Source: Streptomyces sp. Ru73
GTDB taxonomy: Bacteria > Actinomycetota > Actinomycetes > Streptomycetales > Streptomycetaceae
Length of the DNA: 64,000 bases
Direction of reading: 5' to 3'
NCBI RefSeq assembly: GCF_002920575.1
Contig: NZ_PQSQ01000023.1
Coordinates: 1 to 64,000, forward strand
Below the pieces are notes generated by a model. The model was given only the letters and a program-made list of their open reading frames with translations, searched no databases and was not told the DNA's origin. The stretch's first letter is position 1, and each line of letters opens with the position of its first letter. The translations under genes and the position numbers were made by a program. Positions 1-7,950 of this stretch are shown here, one piece after another.

Positions 1-397
1 GGCCGAGACCACCGAGGCGCCCGCCAAGCCGCGCCGTGCCCGCAAGACCGCCGCCAAGAAGGCCGCCCCGGAGGCCGAGGCCGCCGTCGAGTCGGCCGAG
101 GGCACCGAGGCGACCGCCGAGGCACCGGCCAAGCCGCGCCGTACGCGCAAGACCGCCGCCAAGAAGGCGGAGGCCGCGGTGGACACCGCCGAGGGCACCG
201 AGCCCGCGGCCGAGACCACCGAGGCGCCCGCCAAGCCGCGCCGCACCCGCAAGACCGCCGCGAAGAAGACCACCGCGAAGGCCGAGACGGCCACCGGTGA
301 CGTCGCGACGGACGAGGTTCCGGCCAAGCCGCGCCGTACGCGGAAGACCGCGGCCAAGAAGACGGCCGCGTCGGCCGAGGCCCCGGCCGAGGGCTGA
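1..397 (+). CDS. C-terminal tail of a basic repeat protein, 5' end outside window (possibly DEAD-box RNA helicase)
   Basis: Only the last 131 codons are present, read in the frame that starts at base 2 and ends at the TGA at 395-397. The peptide is built from four copies of an AKPRRTRKTAAKK-like unit starting near bases 23, 128, 230 and 323, separated by acidic Ala/Glu/Thr linkers. Such tails bind nucleic acid by charge and occur on actinobacterial helicases, histone-like proteins and topoisomerases. The gene order recalled from other Streptomyces and from M. tuberculosis makes a DEAD-box RNA helicase the best guess, but no catalytic domain is visible here, so the product name is inference. 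A strong hairpin follows the stop codon. Confidence 0.6.
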   Translation, partial: AETTEAPAKPRRARKTAAKKAAPEAEAAVESAEGTEATAEAPAKPRRTRKTAAKKAEAAVDTAEGTEPAAETTEAPAKPRRTRKTAAKKTTAKAETATGDVATDEVPAKPRRTRKTAAKKTAASAEAPAEG

Positions 398-410
398 TCC
401 GCAGGCCATC

Positions 411-446
411 GACGGCCCCGTACCGCTCGGTCGGTGCGGGGCCGTC
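411..446 (+). terminator. Hairpin terminator after the basic repeat protein
   Basis: Inverted repeat GACGGCCCCG...CGGGGCCGTC with extra pairing inside the loop, 14 bases after the stop codon. No U-run follows, which is usual for Streptomyces terminators. Confidence 0.65.
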
Positions 447-546
447 GTCGTGCCCGCCGCCCCGTGGCACCGCCGCAGGCCGCGCACGGTCCGGAGGTCA
501 TCCTTCCGGCACCCGCCGGTCATCCGGCCCGGATAGCCTCTGGTCC

Positions 547-1419
547 ATGAGTAGGCCTCCGTTCCTTGAGCTGCCCGCGTGTGCCGGTGCGTACCGGCTC
601 GTCACCGGGCGGGGTGAGTTCGCGGTGCACGACGCGCGTCCCGACGGTCCGGTACGCGGCACCGTCCTGCTGGTGCCGGGTTTCACGGGCAGCAAGGAGG
701 ACTTCCTCCCACTGCTCGCGCCGCTGGCGGCGGCCGGTTACCGCACGGTGGCCGTGGACGGCAGAGGCCAGTACGAGTCCCCCGGGCCGCGCGAGGAACA
801 GGCGTACGCGCAGGAGGAGTTGGCCCGTGACATCGCCGCGCAGGCGGCCGCGCTGGAGGCCGGCCCGGTGCATCTGCTGGGTCATTCGCTCGGCGGGCTG
901 CTGGCGCGCGCAGCGGTGCTCGAGGACGCCGCGCCCTACCGCTCGCTGACCCTGATGAGCTCCGGCCCGGCCGCGGTCGCCCCCGAGCAGCGGGCCCGCG
1001 CCAAGATGCTCATCGACGCGCTGGCCACGATGACCATGGAGTCCGTCTGGCAGGCGATGCGGGAGCTGGACCCGCCGGAGGCGGCGGGCGAGACCACCCC
1101 GCCGGAGATCGCCGAGTTCCTGCACCGCCGCTGGCTGGGCACCGTGCCGGAGCAGCTGATCGGCACCGCGCGGCAGATAGCGGGCGAGCCGAACCGGGTG
1201 GCCGCGCTGGCCGCCGTGCCGCTGCCCAAGCACGTGCTGTCCGGGGCCGTGGACTACGCCTGGCCGGTGCCGCTGATGGACGAGATGGCCGAGCGCCTCG
1301 GGGCGCGCCGCACCGTGATCGCGGGCGCCGAGCACTCCCCCAACGTCGAGCGGCCGGCGGAGACGGCGGCCGCCCTGGTGTCCTTCTGGGACGCGGCCGG
1401 GGACGGCGCCGGGCAGTAG
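547..1419 (+). CDS. Alpha/beta-fold hydrolase
   Basis: 290-aa single-domain alpha/beta hydrolase with no signal peptide, so probably cytoplasmic. The oxyanion-loop region LLVPGFTGSKED is near residue 41, the nucleophile elbow GHSLGG at 112-117 gives Ser114, Asp236 is a candidate acid and His263 (AEHSPN) the catalytic base. The substrate cannot be deduced; esterase, lipase-like and haloperoxidase-like relatives share this layout. No Shine-Dalgarno precedes the ATG, but TAGCCT lies 7 bases upstream, so the mRNA is probably leaderless. It converges with the NYN gene downstream. Confidence 0.85.
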   Translation: MSRPPFLELPACAGAYRLVTGRGEFAVHDARPDGPVRGTVLLVPGFTGSKEDFLPLLAPLAAAGYRTVAVDGRGQYESPGPREEQAYAQEELARDIAAQAAALEAGPVHLLGHSLGGLLARAAVLEDAAPYRSLTLMSSGPAAVAPEQRARAKMLIDALATMTMESVWQAMRELDPPEAAGETTPPEIAEFLHRRWLGTVPEQLIGTARQIAGEPNRVAALAAVPLPKHVLSGAVDYAWPVPLMDEMAERLGARRTVIAGAEHSPNVERPAETAAALVSFWDAAGDGAGQ

Positions 1420-1439
1420 CGCGTACGCGGGCGTGCCGC

Positions 1440-2372
1440 CTAGAACTGCGCCCGTACGTGCTCCCAGAAGCCGTCGCGCAGGACGCGCCGCAGGTCCGCG
1501 TACGGCCGCAGGGAGTGGCGCAGCAGCCCCTCGGCGGTGGTCAGCAGCTCCTGGTCGACGGCGCCGGGGAGGTACGGGTGGCCGGGCAGCAGGTCCGCGG
1601 TCCAGTCCCGGCCGCGTGAGGCCAGCCACTGGGCTGCGACCTGCGCGCCGACGAAGCGGACGTCCTCGCGGCTGGGCGCCGGGCCGTCGTCGGACGGGCC
1701 CGCGGCACCGCCGTCGGGGACCGTGCGCTCGGTGACGTACGGCTTGCAGAACTCCAGGTCGAAGGTGCGCTGACTGTCGACCTCCCAGAGCAGCGGCTCG
1801 GCCTGGTTGCGGCCGTCGACGGCCTCGATGCCCCACAGGTGCACCCGCGCGCCGTAGCCCTGGGCCGCCTCGACGGCGGAGACCAGGTCCTCGTCGCCGC
1901 CGATGAGCACCGCGTCGCTGATGGCGCGGTGCCGGGCCAGCGACTCCAGGTCGGAGCGGATCAGGGAATCGACGCCCTTCTGCTGGTTGTTGGCATTGAG
2001 GTTGCCGAGTCTGACCTTGACGTCGGGCAGCTCGGCGATGGACTGCTGCTCCAGGGTGTGGATGCGGCGGCGGGCGCCGTCGTACCAGTACACCCGCAGC
2101 AGCCGGCTGTCGGGGAAGACGGTGCGGGTCATCTCGATGAAGGCGTCGATGATGCCTTCGGCGTCCAGGTCGAACGAGCGGCGGTCCTCGGTGCCGGTCA
2201 CCAGCCGGCCGGCCGCGGCGTAGAGATAGCCGGCGTCGACGAAGACCGCGTGCGTCGAGGGTGTCGTGGCGACCTCGGCCAGGACGCGGAGGAGCAGCTC
2301 GTTCGTGCGCTCGATCCCCGCCACGACAGCGGTGAGATCGGTGGGGCCCGCGGGCCGGACGTCGTCGTTCAT
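1440..2372 (-). CDS. NYN (PIN-like) domain protein
   Basis: 310 aa. The N-terminal two thirds look like a NYN/LabA-type domain of the PIN nuclease superfamily: AVFVDAGYLYAAAG near residue 40 carries the first metal-binding Asp, and VLIGGDEDLVSAVEAAQGYG carries later acidic residues (GGDED). These domains cut or process RNA, but the RNA target is unknown. The C-terminal ~110 residues have no family I recognise. The ATG at 2372 is chosen because CAGGAGAA precedes it; an upstream in-frame start adds 18 unlikely residues. It is divergent from the 52-aa small gene across an AT-rich promoter region. Confidence 0.8.
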   Translation of the reverse strand: MNDDVRPAGPTDLTAVVAGIERTNELLLRVLAEVATTPSTHAVFVDAGYLYAAAGRLVTGTEDRRSFDLDAEGIIDAFIEMTRTVFPDSRLLRVYWYDGARRRIHTLEQQSIAELPDVKVRLGNLNANNQQKGVDSLIRSDLESLARHRAISDAVLIGGDEDLVSAVEAAQGYGARVHLWGIEAVDGRNQAEPLLWEVDSQRTFDLEFCKPYVTERTVPDGGAAGPSDDGPAPSREDVRFVGAQVAAQWLASRGRDWTADLLPGHPYLPGAVDQELLTTAEGLLRHSLRPYADLRRVLRDGFWEHVRAQF

Positions 2373-2429
2373 ACCGGTTCGATTCTCCTGGCGGAGACGG
2401 GGCAGGCACAACCGGCGGGGTGGCACGGG

Positions 2430-2599
2430 ACAAGTGAACTTACCCGTGAGTAATTAGACACTCGAAAATTTTCTTTAGCGTAGGGAATTATTGCTCACAG
2501 CACTTCGTTGTCACCAGTGGCACGCCTGACACCGATGACAGGCAACCGTGCCACCCAGCAGTTCTCCTCAGGAGGATCAGACGAAGGGAGAAGCCCTTT
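2430..2599 (+). promoter_or_regulatory. AT-rich divergent promoter region with a hairpin leader
   Basis: The stretch around 2440-2492 is far more AT-rich than its surroundings and separates the divergent NYN and small-protein genes, so it probably holds both promoters. Bases 2517-2554 fold into a hairpin: GTGGCACG pairs with CGTGCCAC (8 bp) and CCTG with CAGG inside it. The hairpin lies 45 bases before the small gene's ATG, so it could be part of its 5' UTR or an operator. Confidence 0.5.
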
Positions 2600-2758
2600 A
2601 TGCGCTTCGAGATCATGCGCCTTGACGACGTCAACGGCACCGCCGTGGACAGCACCGTCGTGGACGCCGCCTCCGTCAACCGGATCGTGCAGCAGGCCGC
2701 CGCAATCGGCCAGCGCATCTACATCCGTCCCGCCGATTCCGCGGCGGCCGCTTCGTAA
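2600..2758 (+). CDS. Small conserved hypothetical protein, 52 aa
   Basis: Starts MRFEIMRLDDVNGTAVDST and ends in an Ala/Ser tail. AAGGGAG lies just upstream of the ATG and codon use is typical Streptomyces (G or C at nearly all third positions), so I take it as a real gene. I remember near-identical short proteins in other streptomycetes but know of no function. There is no signal peptide or membrane segment. It is preceded by an unusually AT-rich promoter and a structured leader and followed by a perfect 13-bp terminator stem. Confidence 0.75.
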   Translation: MRFEIMRLDDVNGTAVDSTVVDAASVNRIVQQAAAIGQRIYIRPADSAAAAS

Positions 2759-2810
2759 CGCGGCCCCCGGCTCCCCCGGCCCGCCGGCTCACCGGCCCGC
2801 CGAAAGCTGC

Positions 2811-2839
2811 GCCCCCGTACGGACGATCCGTACGGGGGC
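2811..2839. terminator. Bidirectional hairpin terminator
   Basis: GCCCCCGTACGGA and TCCGTACGGGGGC form a perfect 13-bp stem with a 3-base loop between the convergent small gene and marC-like gene. Confidence 0.8.
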
Positions 2840-2879
2840 GGCGTGTTTCCCGGGCGCCCGGCCCGGCCGGGACCGGCGG

Positions 2880-3485
2880 TCAGGCGCCGGTGACCACCTG
2901 CGTCACGCCGTTGATGATCTGCTGGACGGCCAGCGCGGAGAGCATCATGCCGGCCAGCCGGGTCACCAGCACCACCCCGCCGTCCTTGATCACCCGGATG
3001 ATCACCAGCGAGAAGCGCATCACCAGCCACAGGACCACGTGGATCGCGGCGATCGCCGCCCAGACCGAGACCTGCCCGGCGACCCCCTCCGCGTGCTGCA
3101 CCGCGAGGATCACCGACACGATCGCGCCGGGACCGGCCAGCAGCGGCATGCCCAGCGGCACCAGCGCCACGTTCACGTCCTTGGTCTGCGTGGGCGCCTC
3201 CGACTTCCCCGTCAGCAGGTCCAGGGCGATGAGCAGGAGCAGCAGCCCGCCCGCGATCATCAGCGCGGGCGTGGAGATGTGCAGGTAGGCCAGGATCTGA
3301 CGGCCGCAGACGCCGAAGACGGCGATGACGCCGAACGCGACGGCCGCCGCCTGCCAGGCCATCCGGCGCTGCATCTTGGCCGGGCGGCCCGAGGTCAGGG
3401 CGAGGAAGATCGGGGTGATCCCAGGGGGATCCATAATCACGAAAAGGGTGAGAAAGAGGGATCCGAAGACGGCGAGGTCGAGCAC
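2880..3485 (-). CDS. MarC family integral membrane protein
   Basis: 201-aa polytopic membrane protein with about six hydrophobic helices. The MarC-family signatures are visible: FVIMDPPGITPIFLALT near the N-terminus and a matching PLGMPLLAGPGAIVSVIL half-way, which reflects the internal duplication of the family. Function is not firmly known; the old multiple-antibiotic-resistance link for E. coli MarC was not upheld. The GTG at 3485 is preferred over an upstream start because AAGG sits 8 bases before it and the protein then begins at the first membrane helix. It lies downstream of the PHP gene on the same strand. Confidence 0.85.
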   Translation of the reverse strand: MLDLAVFGSLFLTLFVIMDPPGITPIFLALTSGRPAKMQRRMAWQAAAVAFGVIAVFGVCGRQILAYLHISTPALMIAGGLLLLLIALDLLTGKSEAPTQTKDVNVALVPLGMPLLAGPGAIVSVILAVQHAEGVAGQVSVWAAIAAIHVVLWLVMRFSLVIIRVIKDGGVVLVTRLAGMMLSALAVQQIINGVTQVVTGA

Positions 3486-3614
3486 GGTGATGGCCTTGCG
3501 AGAGGTGGTACGGGCGCACGCGCGCACGACGGCGCGCCTGCGGCGGGAACGGGGCGGCGCGGAGCGCCGGAGGAGCCTTGAAGGGCGGAGAGGGGGGCGG
3601 CCGGGCGGCCGGGA

Positions 3615-4490
3615 TCAGCCGCCGGCGCCCGGGACGGGGAACGCGCCGGTCGCACGGCGCACGATCTCCCCGTAGATCTCGGGGTCGGTGGTGTACTCGC
3701 CGAGCCGGCAGGTCTTGCGGCTGCCGTGGTAGTCGCTGGAGCCGGTGGTGAGCACGCCGAGGTCGGCGGCGAGCGCGCGCAGCCGGTCGCGGGTCGGCCC
3801 GTCGTGGTCCATGTGGTCGACCTCGATGCCGTCCAGCCCGGCGGCGGCCAGCTCGGCGATCGCGGACTCGGGGACGCACACGCCGCGCTTGGCGGCCAGC
3901 GGGTGCGCGAAGACGGTGACGCCGCCCGCCGCCTTGACCAGCCGGACCGCCTCGAAGGGGTCCAGCTCGTGCTTCTCGACGTACGCGCGGCCGTCGTTGG
4001 CCAGCCACTCGGCGGTGAAGGCGTCGGAGACGGTGGGCACGACGCCCAGCTCGACCATGGCGGTGGCGATGTGCGGCCGGCCGACGGCGCCGTCCCCGGC
4101 GATCCGCGCGACCTGCTCCCAGGTGACGGGCACGCCCAGCTCCTGGAGCTTGGCGACCATGCCCTGCGCGCGGGGGATGCGGTCGTCCCGGACGAGCTCC
4201 CGCTCACGGGCCAGCTCCGGCTCCTCGGGATCGAAGAGGTAGGCCAGCATGTGCAGGCTGATGCCGTCCCCGCCGCCGTCGGGCGCGGGCAGCCGGCAGG
4301 ACAGCTCGGCGCCGGTCACGAGCGTCAGCCCGGCCGGAGTTGCGGCCCTGGCCTCGGCGTACCCGCCGACGGTGTCGTGGTCGGTGAGCGCGACGACGTC
4401 CAGTCCGGCCTCGGCGGCGTTGCGTACCAGCTCGGCCGGGGTGTCCGTGCCGTCGGACGCGGTGGAGTGGGTGTGCAGGTCGATACGCAC
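3615..4490 (-). CDS. PHP domain metal-dependent phosphoesterase
   Basis: 291 aa. The PHP motifs appear in order: IDLHTHSTASDGTDTP at the N-terminus (HxH), TDHDT near residue 37, AHP near residue 194 and SSDYHGS near the C-terminus. They supply the three-metal site. Relatives hydrolyse 3',5'-nucleotide bisphosphates or short RNA (TrpH/YciV type), so a housekeeping phosphoesterase is likely. The GTG at 4490 has TGGAG eight bases upstream; the GTG six codons earlier has no ribosome binding site. It may be cotranscribed with marC. Confidence 0.85.
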   Translation of the reverse strand: MRIDLHTHSTASDGTDTPAELVRNAAEAGLDVVALTDHDTVGGYAEARAATPAGLTLVTGAELSCRLPAPDGGGDGISLHMLAYLFDPEEPELARERELVRDDRIPRAQGMVAKLQELGVPVTWEQVARIAGDGAVGRPHIATAMVELGVVPTVSDAFTAEWLANDGRAYVEKHELDPFEAVRLVKAAGGVTVFAHPLAAKRGVCVPESAIAELAAAGLDGIEVDHMDHDGPTRDRLRALAADLGVLTTGSSDYHGSRKTCRLGEYTTDPEIYGEIVRRATGAFPVPGAGG

Positions 4491-4653
4491 GACACGGACT
4501 CCAGACACGGACGGGACGGCGGACCGGGCAACGGCCGGACAGGGCGCCGGACAACAGGGGACGCCAAAAGGATAACCGCCGTACCCCGGGCCACTCGCGG
4601 ACCGGACGTGACGCCCCTCTCAGTACGCGCCGAGCGGTGCCGGGCCCGTGACC

Positions 4654-5292
4654 TCAGGAGAGGATGCGCGGCGACAGCGCGCCGCACGGCACCAGGTCCA
4701 CCTCGGCGCCCGCGTCCCGCAGGTCGGTCAGGACCAGTTCGTCGTACATGAGCAGCCCCGACTGCTCGGGCCAGACGACCGCCCACAGCCACAGTCCGCG
4801 GGCCTCGCCCGCGAAGACGGCGCGGTCCTCGGGGACGCCCTCGACGTGCCAGAGCGGGGTCGGCCGGCCCGCAGCCATCACCTTGGCGTGCGGCGACCGC
4901 TCGACACGCAGGTGCGGGCCCGGGTCCGGTCCGTCGATGCCGGCGTACCGCGCGCCGAGTCCGACCCCGAGCTCCTCGGCGATCAGGACGAGTTCGCCGG
5001 GACCGCCCAGCGGTCCGGGGCCCGAGCAGGCCACCGCGGTGGCCCGGCCGCCGCTGCGGTCGTCGCCCGCGCAGGCCACGCCGGTGAACAGCCAGCCCAC
5101 CGGGAGCGGCCACGGCATCCACACGGGAACGCGCGCACGGCTGACCACGACGGCCAGCGCTTCGACGCTCGGCGGCACGACCGGCTGCAGCGGGTGCACC
5201 GTGCCGTGCACGTCGCACTGCCAGGAATCGGCGAAGAGACCGGGCGCCCGCACCCGGCCACCGCACTTCGGGCAACTGGGTTCGCCCCTCAT
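4654..5292 (-). CDS. DUF6758 family zinc-ribbon protein
   Basis: 212 aa, beginning MRGEPSCPKCGG. An N-terminal zinc ribbon is formed by CPKC and CDVHG at about residues 7-31. The rest is hydrophobic but without clear membrane helices. This is a conserved Streptomyces family (DUF6758) of unknown function. A GGAGGA element lies 13 bases before the chosen ATG; a TTG three codons upstream is possible but would sit too close to that element. Confidence 0.75.
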   Translation of the reverse strand: MRGEPSCPKCGGRVRAPGLFADSWQCDVHGTVHPLQPVVPPSVEALAVVVSRARVPVWMPWPLPVGWLFTGVACAGDDRSGGRATAVACSGPGPLGGPGELVLIAEELGVGLGARYAGIDGPDPGPHLRVERSPHAKVMAAGRPTPLWHVEGVPEDRAVFAGEARGLWLWAVVWPEQSGLLMYDELVLTDLRDAGAEVDLVPCGALSPRILS

Positions 5293-5368
5293 AGGGCTCA
5301 ACGGTCCTCCGTGGCCGCCCGCGCGTCAAGGACGATCACCCGTCCGGGGCGCCCTGTGCCGCTCCGTT

Positions 5369-5399
5369 AGTTGCAACTTGCACTCATTAGGCCGCCTAA
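5369..5399. promoter_or_regulatory. Two palindromes upstream of the MFS gene, candidate operators
   Basis: AGTTGCAACT at 5369-5378 is a perfect 10-bp palindrome. TTAGG-CCG-CCTAA at 5387-5399 has perfect 5-bp arms. Both lie 55-90 bases before the MFS start in a locally AT-richer stretch. TTGCAA-type palindromes are common targets of MarR and TetR repressors. No regulator gene is adjacent. Confidence 0.45.
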
Positions 5400-5456
5400 C
5401 TTATTCTGTGTATACGTCAACCATTTGGCCCGCGACTACGCAGGAAGGCACCCGGC

Positions 5457-6713
5457 ATGACGCAGAGCCACGGCAGACATGCCGCCCACCGGGATCCGCT
5501 CGACGCCGGAAGCGGCGGCATCCTCCGGCAGCCCATGGCCGTCTGGGCCACCGCGGGCGCCGCGGTCGTCGCCTTCATGGGCATCGGCCTCGTCGACCCG
5601 ATCCTGCCGTCGATCGCGCGCGGCCTGCGGGCCTCCCCCAGCCAGGTCTCCCTGCTGTTCACCTCCTACTTCCTGATCACCGCCCTCGCGATGCTGGTGA
5701 CCGGCTTCGTCTCCAGCCGGATCGGCGGCCGGAAGACGTTGCTGGCCGGGCTGACCCTCGTGGTGGTCTTCGCCGCGCTCTCCGGCACCTCCTCCTCGGT
5801 CGGCGAGCTGGTCGGCTTCCGGGCCGGCTGGGGACTGGGCAACGCGCTCTTCGTCTCCACCTCGCTCGCCGTGATCGTGGGCGCGGCGGCCGGCGGCAGC
5901 GCGGCGGCGATCCTGCTGTACGAGTCCGCGCTCGGCCTCGGCATGGCCTGCGGCCCGCTGCTCGGCGCCGTGCTGGGCGACATGAAGTGGCGCTACCCCT
6001 TCTTCGGCACCGCCGTCCTGATGGCCGTCGGCTTCGTCGCGATCTCCGTGTTCCTCGAGGAGCAGCCCAGGCCGGCGCGGCGGACGGGCCTGCTGGACCC
6101 GGTCAGAGCGCTCGGCCACGGCGGACTCGCCTCGGCCGCGGTCTCCGCGTTCTTCTACAACTACGCGTTCTTCACGGTGCTGGCCTTCACCCCGTTCGTG
6201 CTGGACATGACGCCGTACAGGTCGGGGGCGGTCTTCTTCGGCTGGGGCGTGCTGCTCGCCGTCTTCTCGGTACTGGTGGCCCCGCGCGTACAGGAACGCT
6301 TCGGCTCCCTGAAGGTGCTCGGCGGCTCGCTCGTCCTGCTCGCCGCCGACCTGGTCGTCCTCGGATACGGCAACCACACCACGGCGATCGTCTGCACGGT
6401 CCTCTCGGGCGCGTTCATCGGCCTGAACAACACCGTCTTCACCGAGCTGGCCCTCGGGGTGTCCGACGCGCCGCGCCCGGTGGCCAGCGCGGGCTACAAC
6501 TTCGTGCGCTGGTTCGCGGCGGCAGCTGCCCCCTTCCTCGCGCCGAAGATCGAGGAGTGGACCGACGTCCATGTCCCGTTCGTGGTCGCGGCGGCCGCGG
6601 CCGTCATCGGCGCGACGATCGTCGGCGTACGCCGCCGGGCCCTGACCGCCGAGGCGGCGGAGCGGGAGCCGCAGCACGCGGCGGAGGACGGCGTCTCCGT
6701 CTTCGCCCGCTGA
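5457..6713 (+). CDS. MFS transporter
   Basis: 418 aa with about twelve hydrophobic segments. The first loop carries motif A in the form GFVSSRIGGRKTLL, and the first helix contains MGIGLVDPILPSIARGL, typical of drug:H+ antiporter-like permeases. Export of a small toxic compound is the most likely role, but the substrate is unknown. AGGAAGG lies upstream of the ATG. Two palindromes in the promoter suggest a ligand-sensing repressor encoded elsewhere. Confidence 0.85.
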   Translation: MTQSHGRHAAHRDPLDAGSGGILRQPMAVWATAGAAVVAFMGIGLVDPILPSIARGLRASPSQVSLLFTSYFLITALAMLVTGFVSSRIGGRKTLLAGLTLVVVFAALSGTSSSVGELVGFRAGWGLGNALFVSTSLAVIVGAAAGGSAAAILLYESALGLGMACGPLLGAVLGDMKWRYPFFGTAVLMAVGFVAISVFLEEQPRPARRTGLLDPVRALGHGGLASAAVSAFFYNYAFFTVLAFTPFVLDMTPYRSGAVFFGWGVLLAVFSVLVAPRVQERFGSLKVLGGSLVLLAADLVVLGYGNHTTAIVCTVLSGAFIGLNNTVFTELALGVSDAPRPVASAGYNFVRWFAAAAAPFLAPKIEEWTDVHVPFVVAAAAAVIGATIVGVRRRALTAEAAEREPQHAAEDGVSVFAR

Positions 6714-6750
6714 CCGCGGTCCGGTCCCGCGAACCCCGGGCCCGTACGCC

Positions 6751-6788
6751 CCGGCCCCCGCTGCCGCACGGAAGGCAACGGGGGCCGG
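6751..6788. terminator. Bidirectional hairpin terminator
   Basis: CCGGCCCCCG pairs with CGGGGGCCGG (10 bp), and TGCC pairs with GGCA inside the loop. It lies between the convergent MFS and suppressor-of-fused genes. Confidence 0.7.
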
Positions 6789-6856
6789 TCACATTCAGGC
6801 CAGACAGCCACTCGGTTCACGCCAACTTCACAGCGTGATGTTTCGATCTCCACGCG

Positions 6857-7441
6857 TCAGTCCAGAGGTACGCCGCTCCGCAGCGGGTCTCGCAGGTCGG
6901 TGCCCTGCTGCAGCCAGCGCTCCTCCAGCGCGGCGGCCCCGTGCACCCGCTTCCACGCGGCCTCGTTCGGCGTCATGGGCAGCAGCGGCAGGAACCGCAC
7001 CGGCTCCATGGGCTCGTCCAGCTCCAGGTCCTCGACCAGGCCGCCGCCCTCGCTGACCAGCACCGAGGTGAAGGGGGCCCCGGGCCACAGCGGCTCGCCC
7101 ACGTCCAGCGAGGCGCCCGGCGCCACGATGACGCCCTCGACCTGCGGCGAAGCGGCCAGCACGGCCAGCGGCCTGAGCACCTTGTCGGTGTCGGCGCGGC
7201 CGTTCCGCACGGTCAGGACCAGCTCGGCGCGGGGGCCGCGCAGCGGGTCGGCCAGCACCTCGGAGGGGTCGGTCATGGGGTTCGCGGACATGCCGAGCGT
7301 GACGTACCGCACCAGCTCGCGGTCGGCGTAGCGCAGCACTTCGATGCGGTCCGTACCGAGGAACGTCACCGCCGCGCGCGCGTCCGGCTCCCCGAGAGCC
7401 ATCAGCAGCCGGGCCTCGACCAGCTCAAGAACGTCAGACAT
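6857..7441 (-). CDS. Suppressor-of-fused domain protein
   Basis: 194 aa, MSDVLELVEARLLMALG. It matches bacterial proteins with a suppressor-of-fused-like domain (PF05076), including the conserved end LPLLPMTPNEAAWKRVHG. In bacteria this domain is often linked to immunity or regulation, but no partner toxin is adjacent here and the role is unknown. No Shine-Dalgarno is present; TATGCT lies 6 bases before the ATG, so translation is probably leaderless. Confidence 0.8.
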   Translation of the reverse strand: MSDVLELVEARLLMALGEPDARAAVTFLGTDRIEVLRYADRELVRYVTLGMSANPMTDPSEVLADPLRGPRAELVLTVRNGRADTDKVLRPLAVLAASPQVEGVIVAPGASLDVGEPLWPGAPFTSVLVSEGGGLVEDLELDEPMEPVRFLPLLPMTPNEAAWKRVHGAAALEERWLQQGTDLRDPLRSGVPLD

Positions 7442-7950
7442 GCGGCGAGCATACGGGCGGCCGCCGGACCGGCGGTCCGTCCCCCGCGCGGGCCATGGCC
7501 GCGTATGGAACAGGCAAAGGGGCGGCGCAGCGGGAAGGTAACGGTTCAGACGGCTGATAGCCTTGCCATCTGGTCAGCGAAAGACGTCGTCCCCCAGCAG
7601 GGACCGGCCGGAGGAGGTGGGACTGGCATGGATCCTAGTCGACCGTGCAGTACCGGCAGTTCTCCCGTCGCCCCGCTGATGATGCGACTCTCCTGATCCG
7701 AGAGCTTCCGTACCCCACCGTGTCCCGGTGAAACGTGAAGTCCCTTCGCACGCGCAGCTTCTGACGGAAGAACGCCCGCACCAGCGCTTTTTCTCTGTTC
7801 TTCCCGCACTGCGAACTGCCGTCAGTACCGACGCACGGAGCGCCGCCCGCTTTGCGGACGTACGGCCGAGGATGCCGCGTACGTCCACGTTCCGGGATGC
7901 GCTACGCCCCCGCGCCAGCGGCTGACGGCCGGCCCGTGAAGGAGCCCGCC
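7442..7950 (+). promoter_or_regulatory. corA: Long corA leader region
   Basis: 509 bases separate the divergent suppressor-of-fused gene and corA. The region holds a short translated-looking ORF with a strong ribosome binding site (7628-7696) and then about 250 bases without coding character, including the T-rich stretch GCGCTTTTTCTCTGTTCTT near 7784. A leader peptide followed by a long untranslated stretch suggests attenuation control of corA. Confidence 0.5.
7628..7696 (+). CDS. Putative 22-aa leader peptide of corA
   Basis: AGGAGG at 7612-7617 lies 10 bases before an ATG that opens a 22-codon frame beginning MDPSRP and containing SSPVAP, ending LMMRLS and TGA. The Asp-Pro at residues 2-3 resembles the start of the Salmonella mgtL peptide (MEPDP), whose acidic/proline codons destabilise the ribosome at low Mg2+. 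Its place 254 bases upstream of a Mg transporter fits a Mg-sensing leader peptide. The ORF, ribosome binding site and position are seen; the sensing role is inferred. Confidence 0.5.
   Translation: MDPSRPCSTGSSPVAPLMMRLS

Noticed and set aside
7728..7925. 65-codon GTG frame between the leader peptide and corA
   Set aside because: No ribosome binding site and third positions without the expected GC bias; read as untranslated leader.
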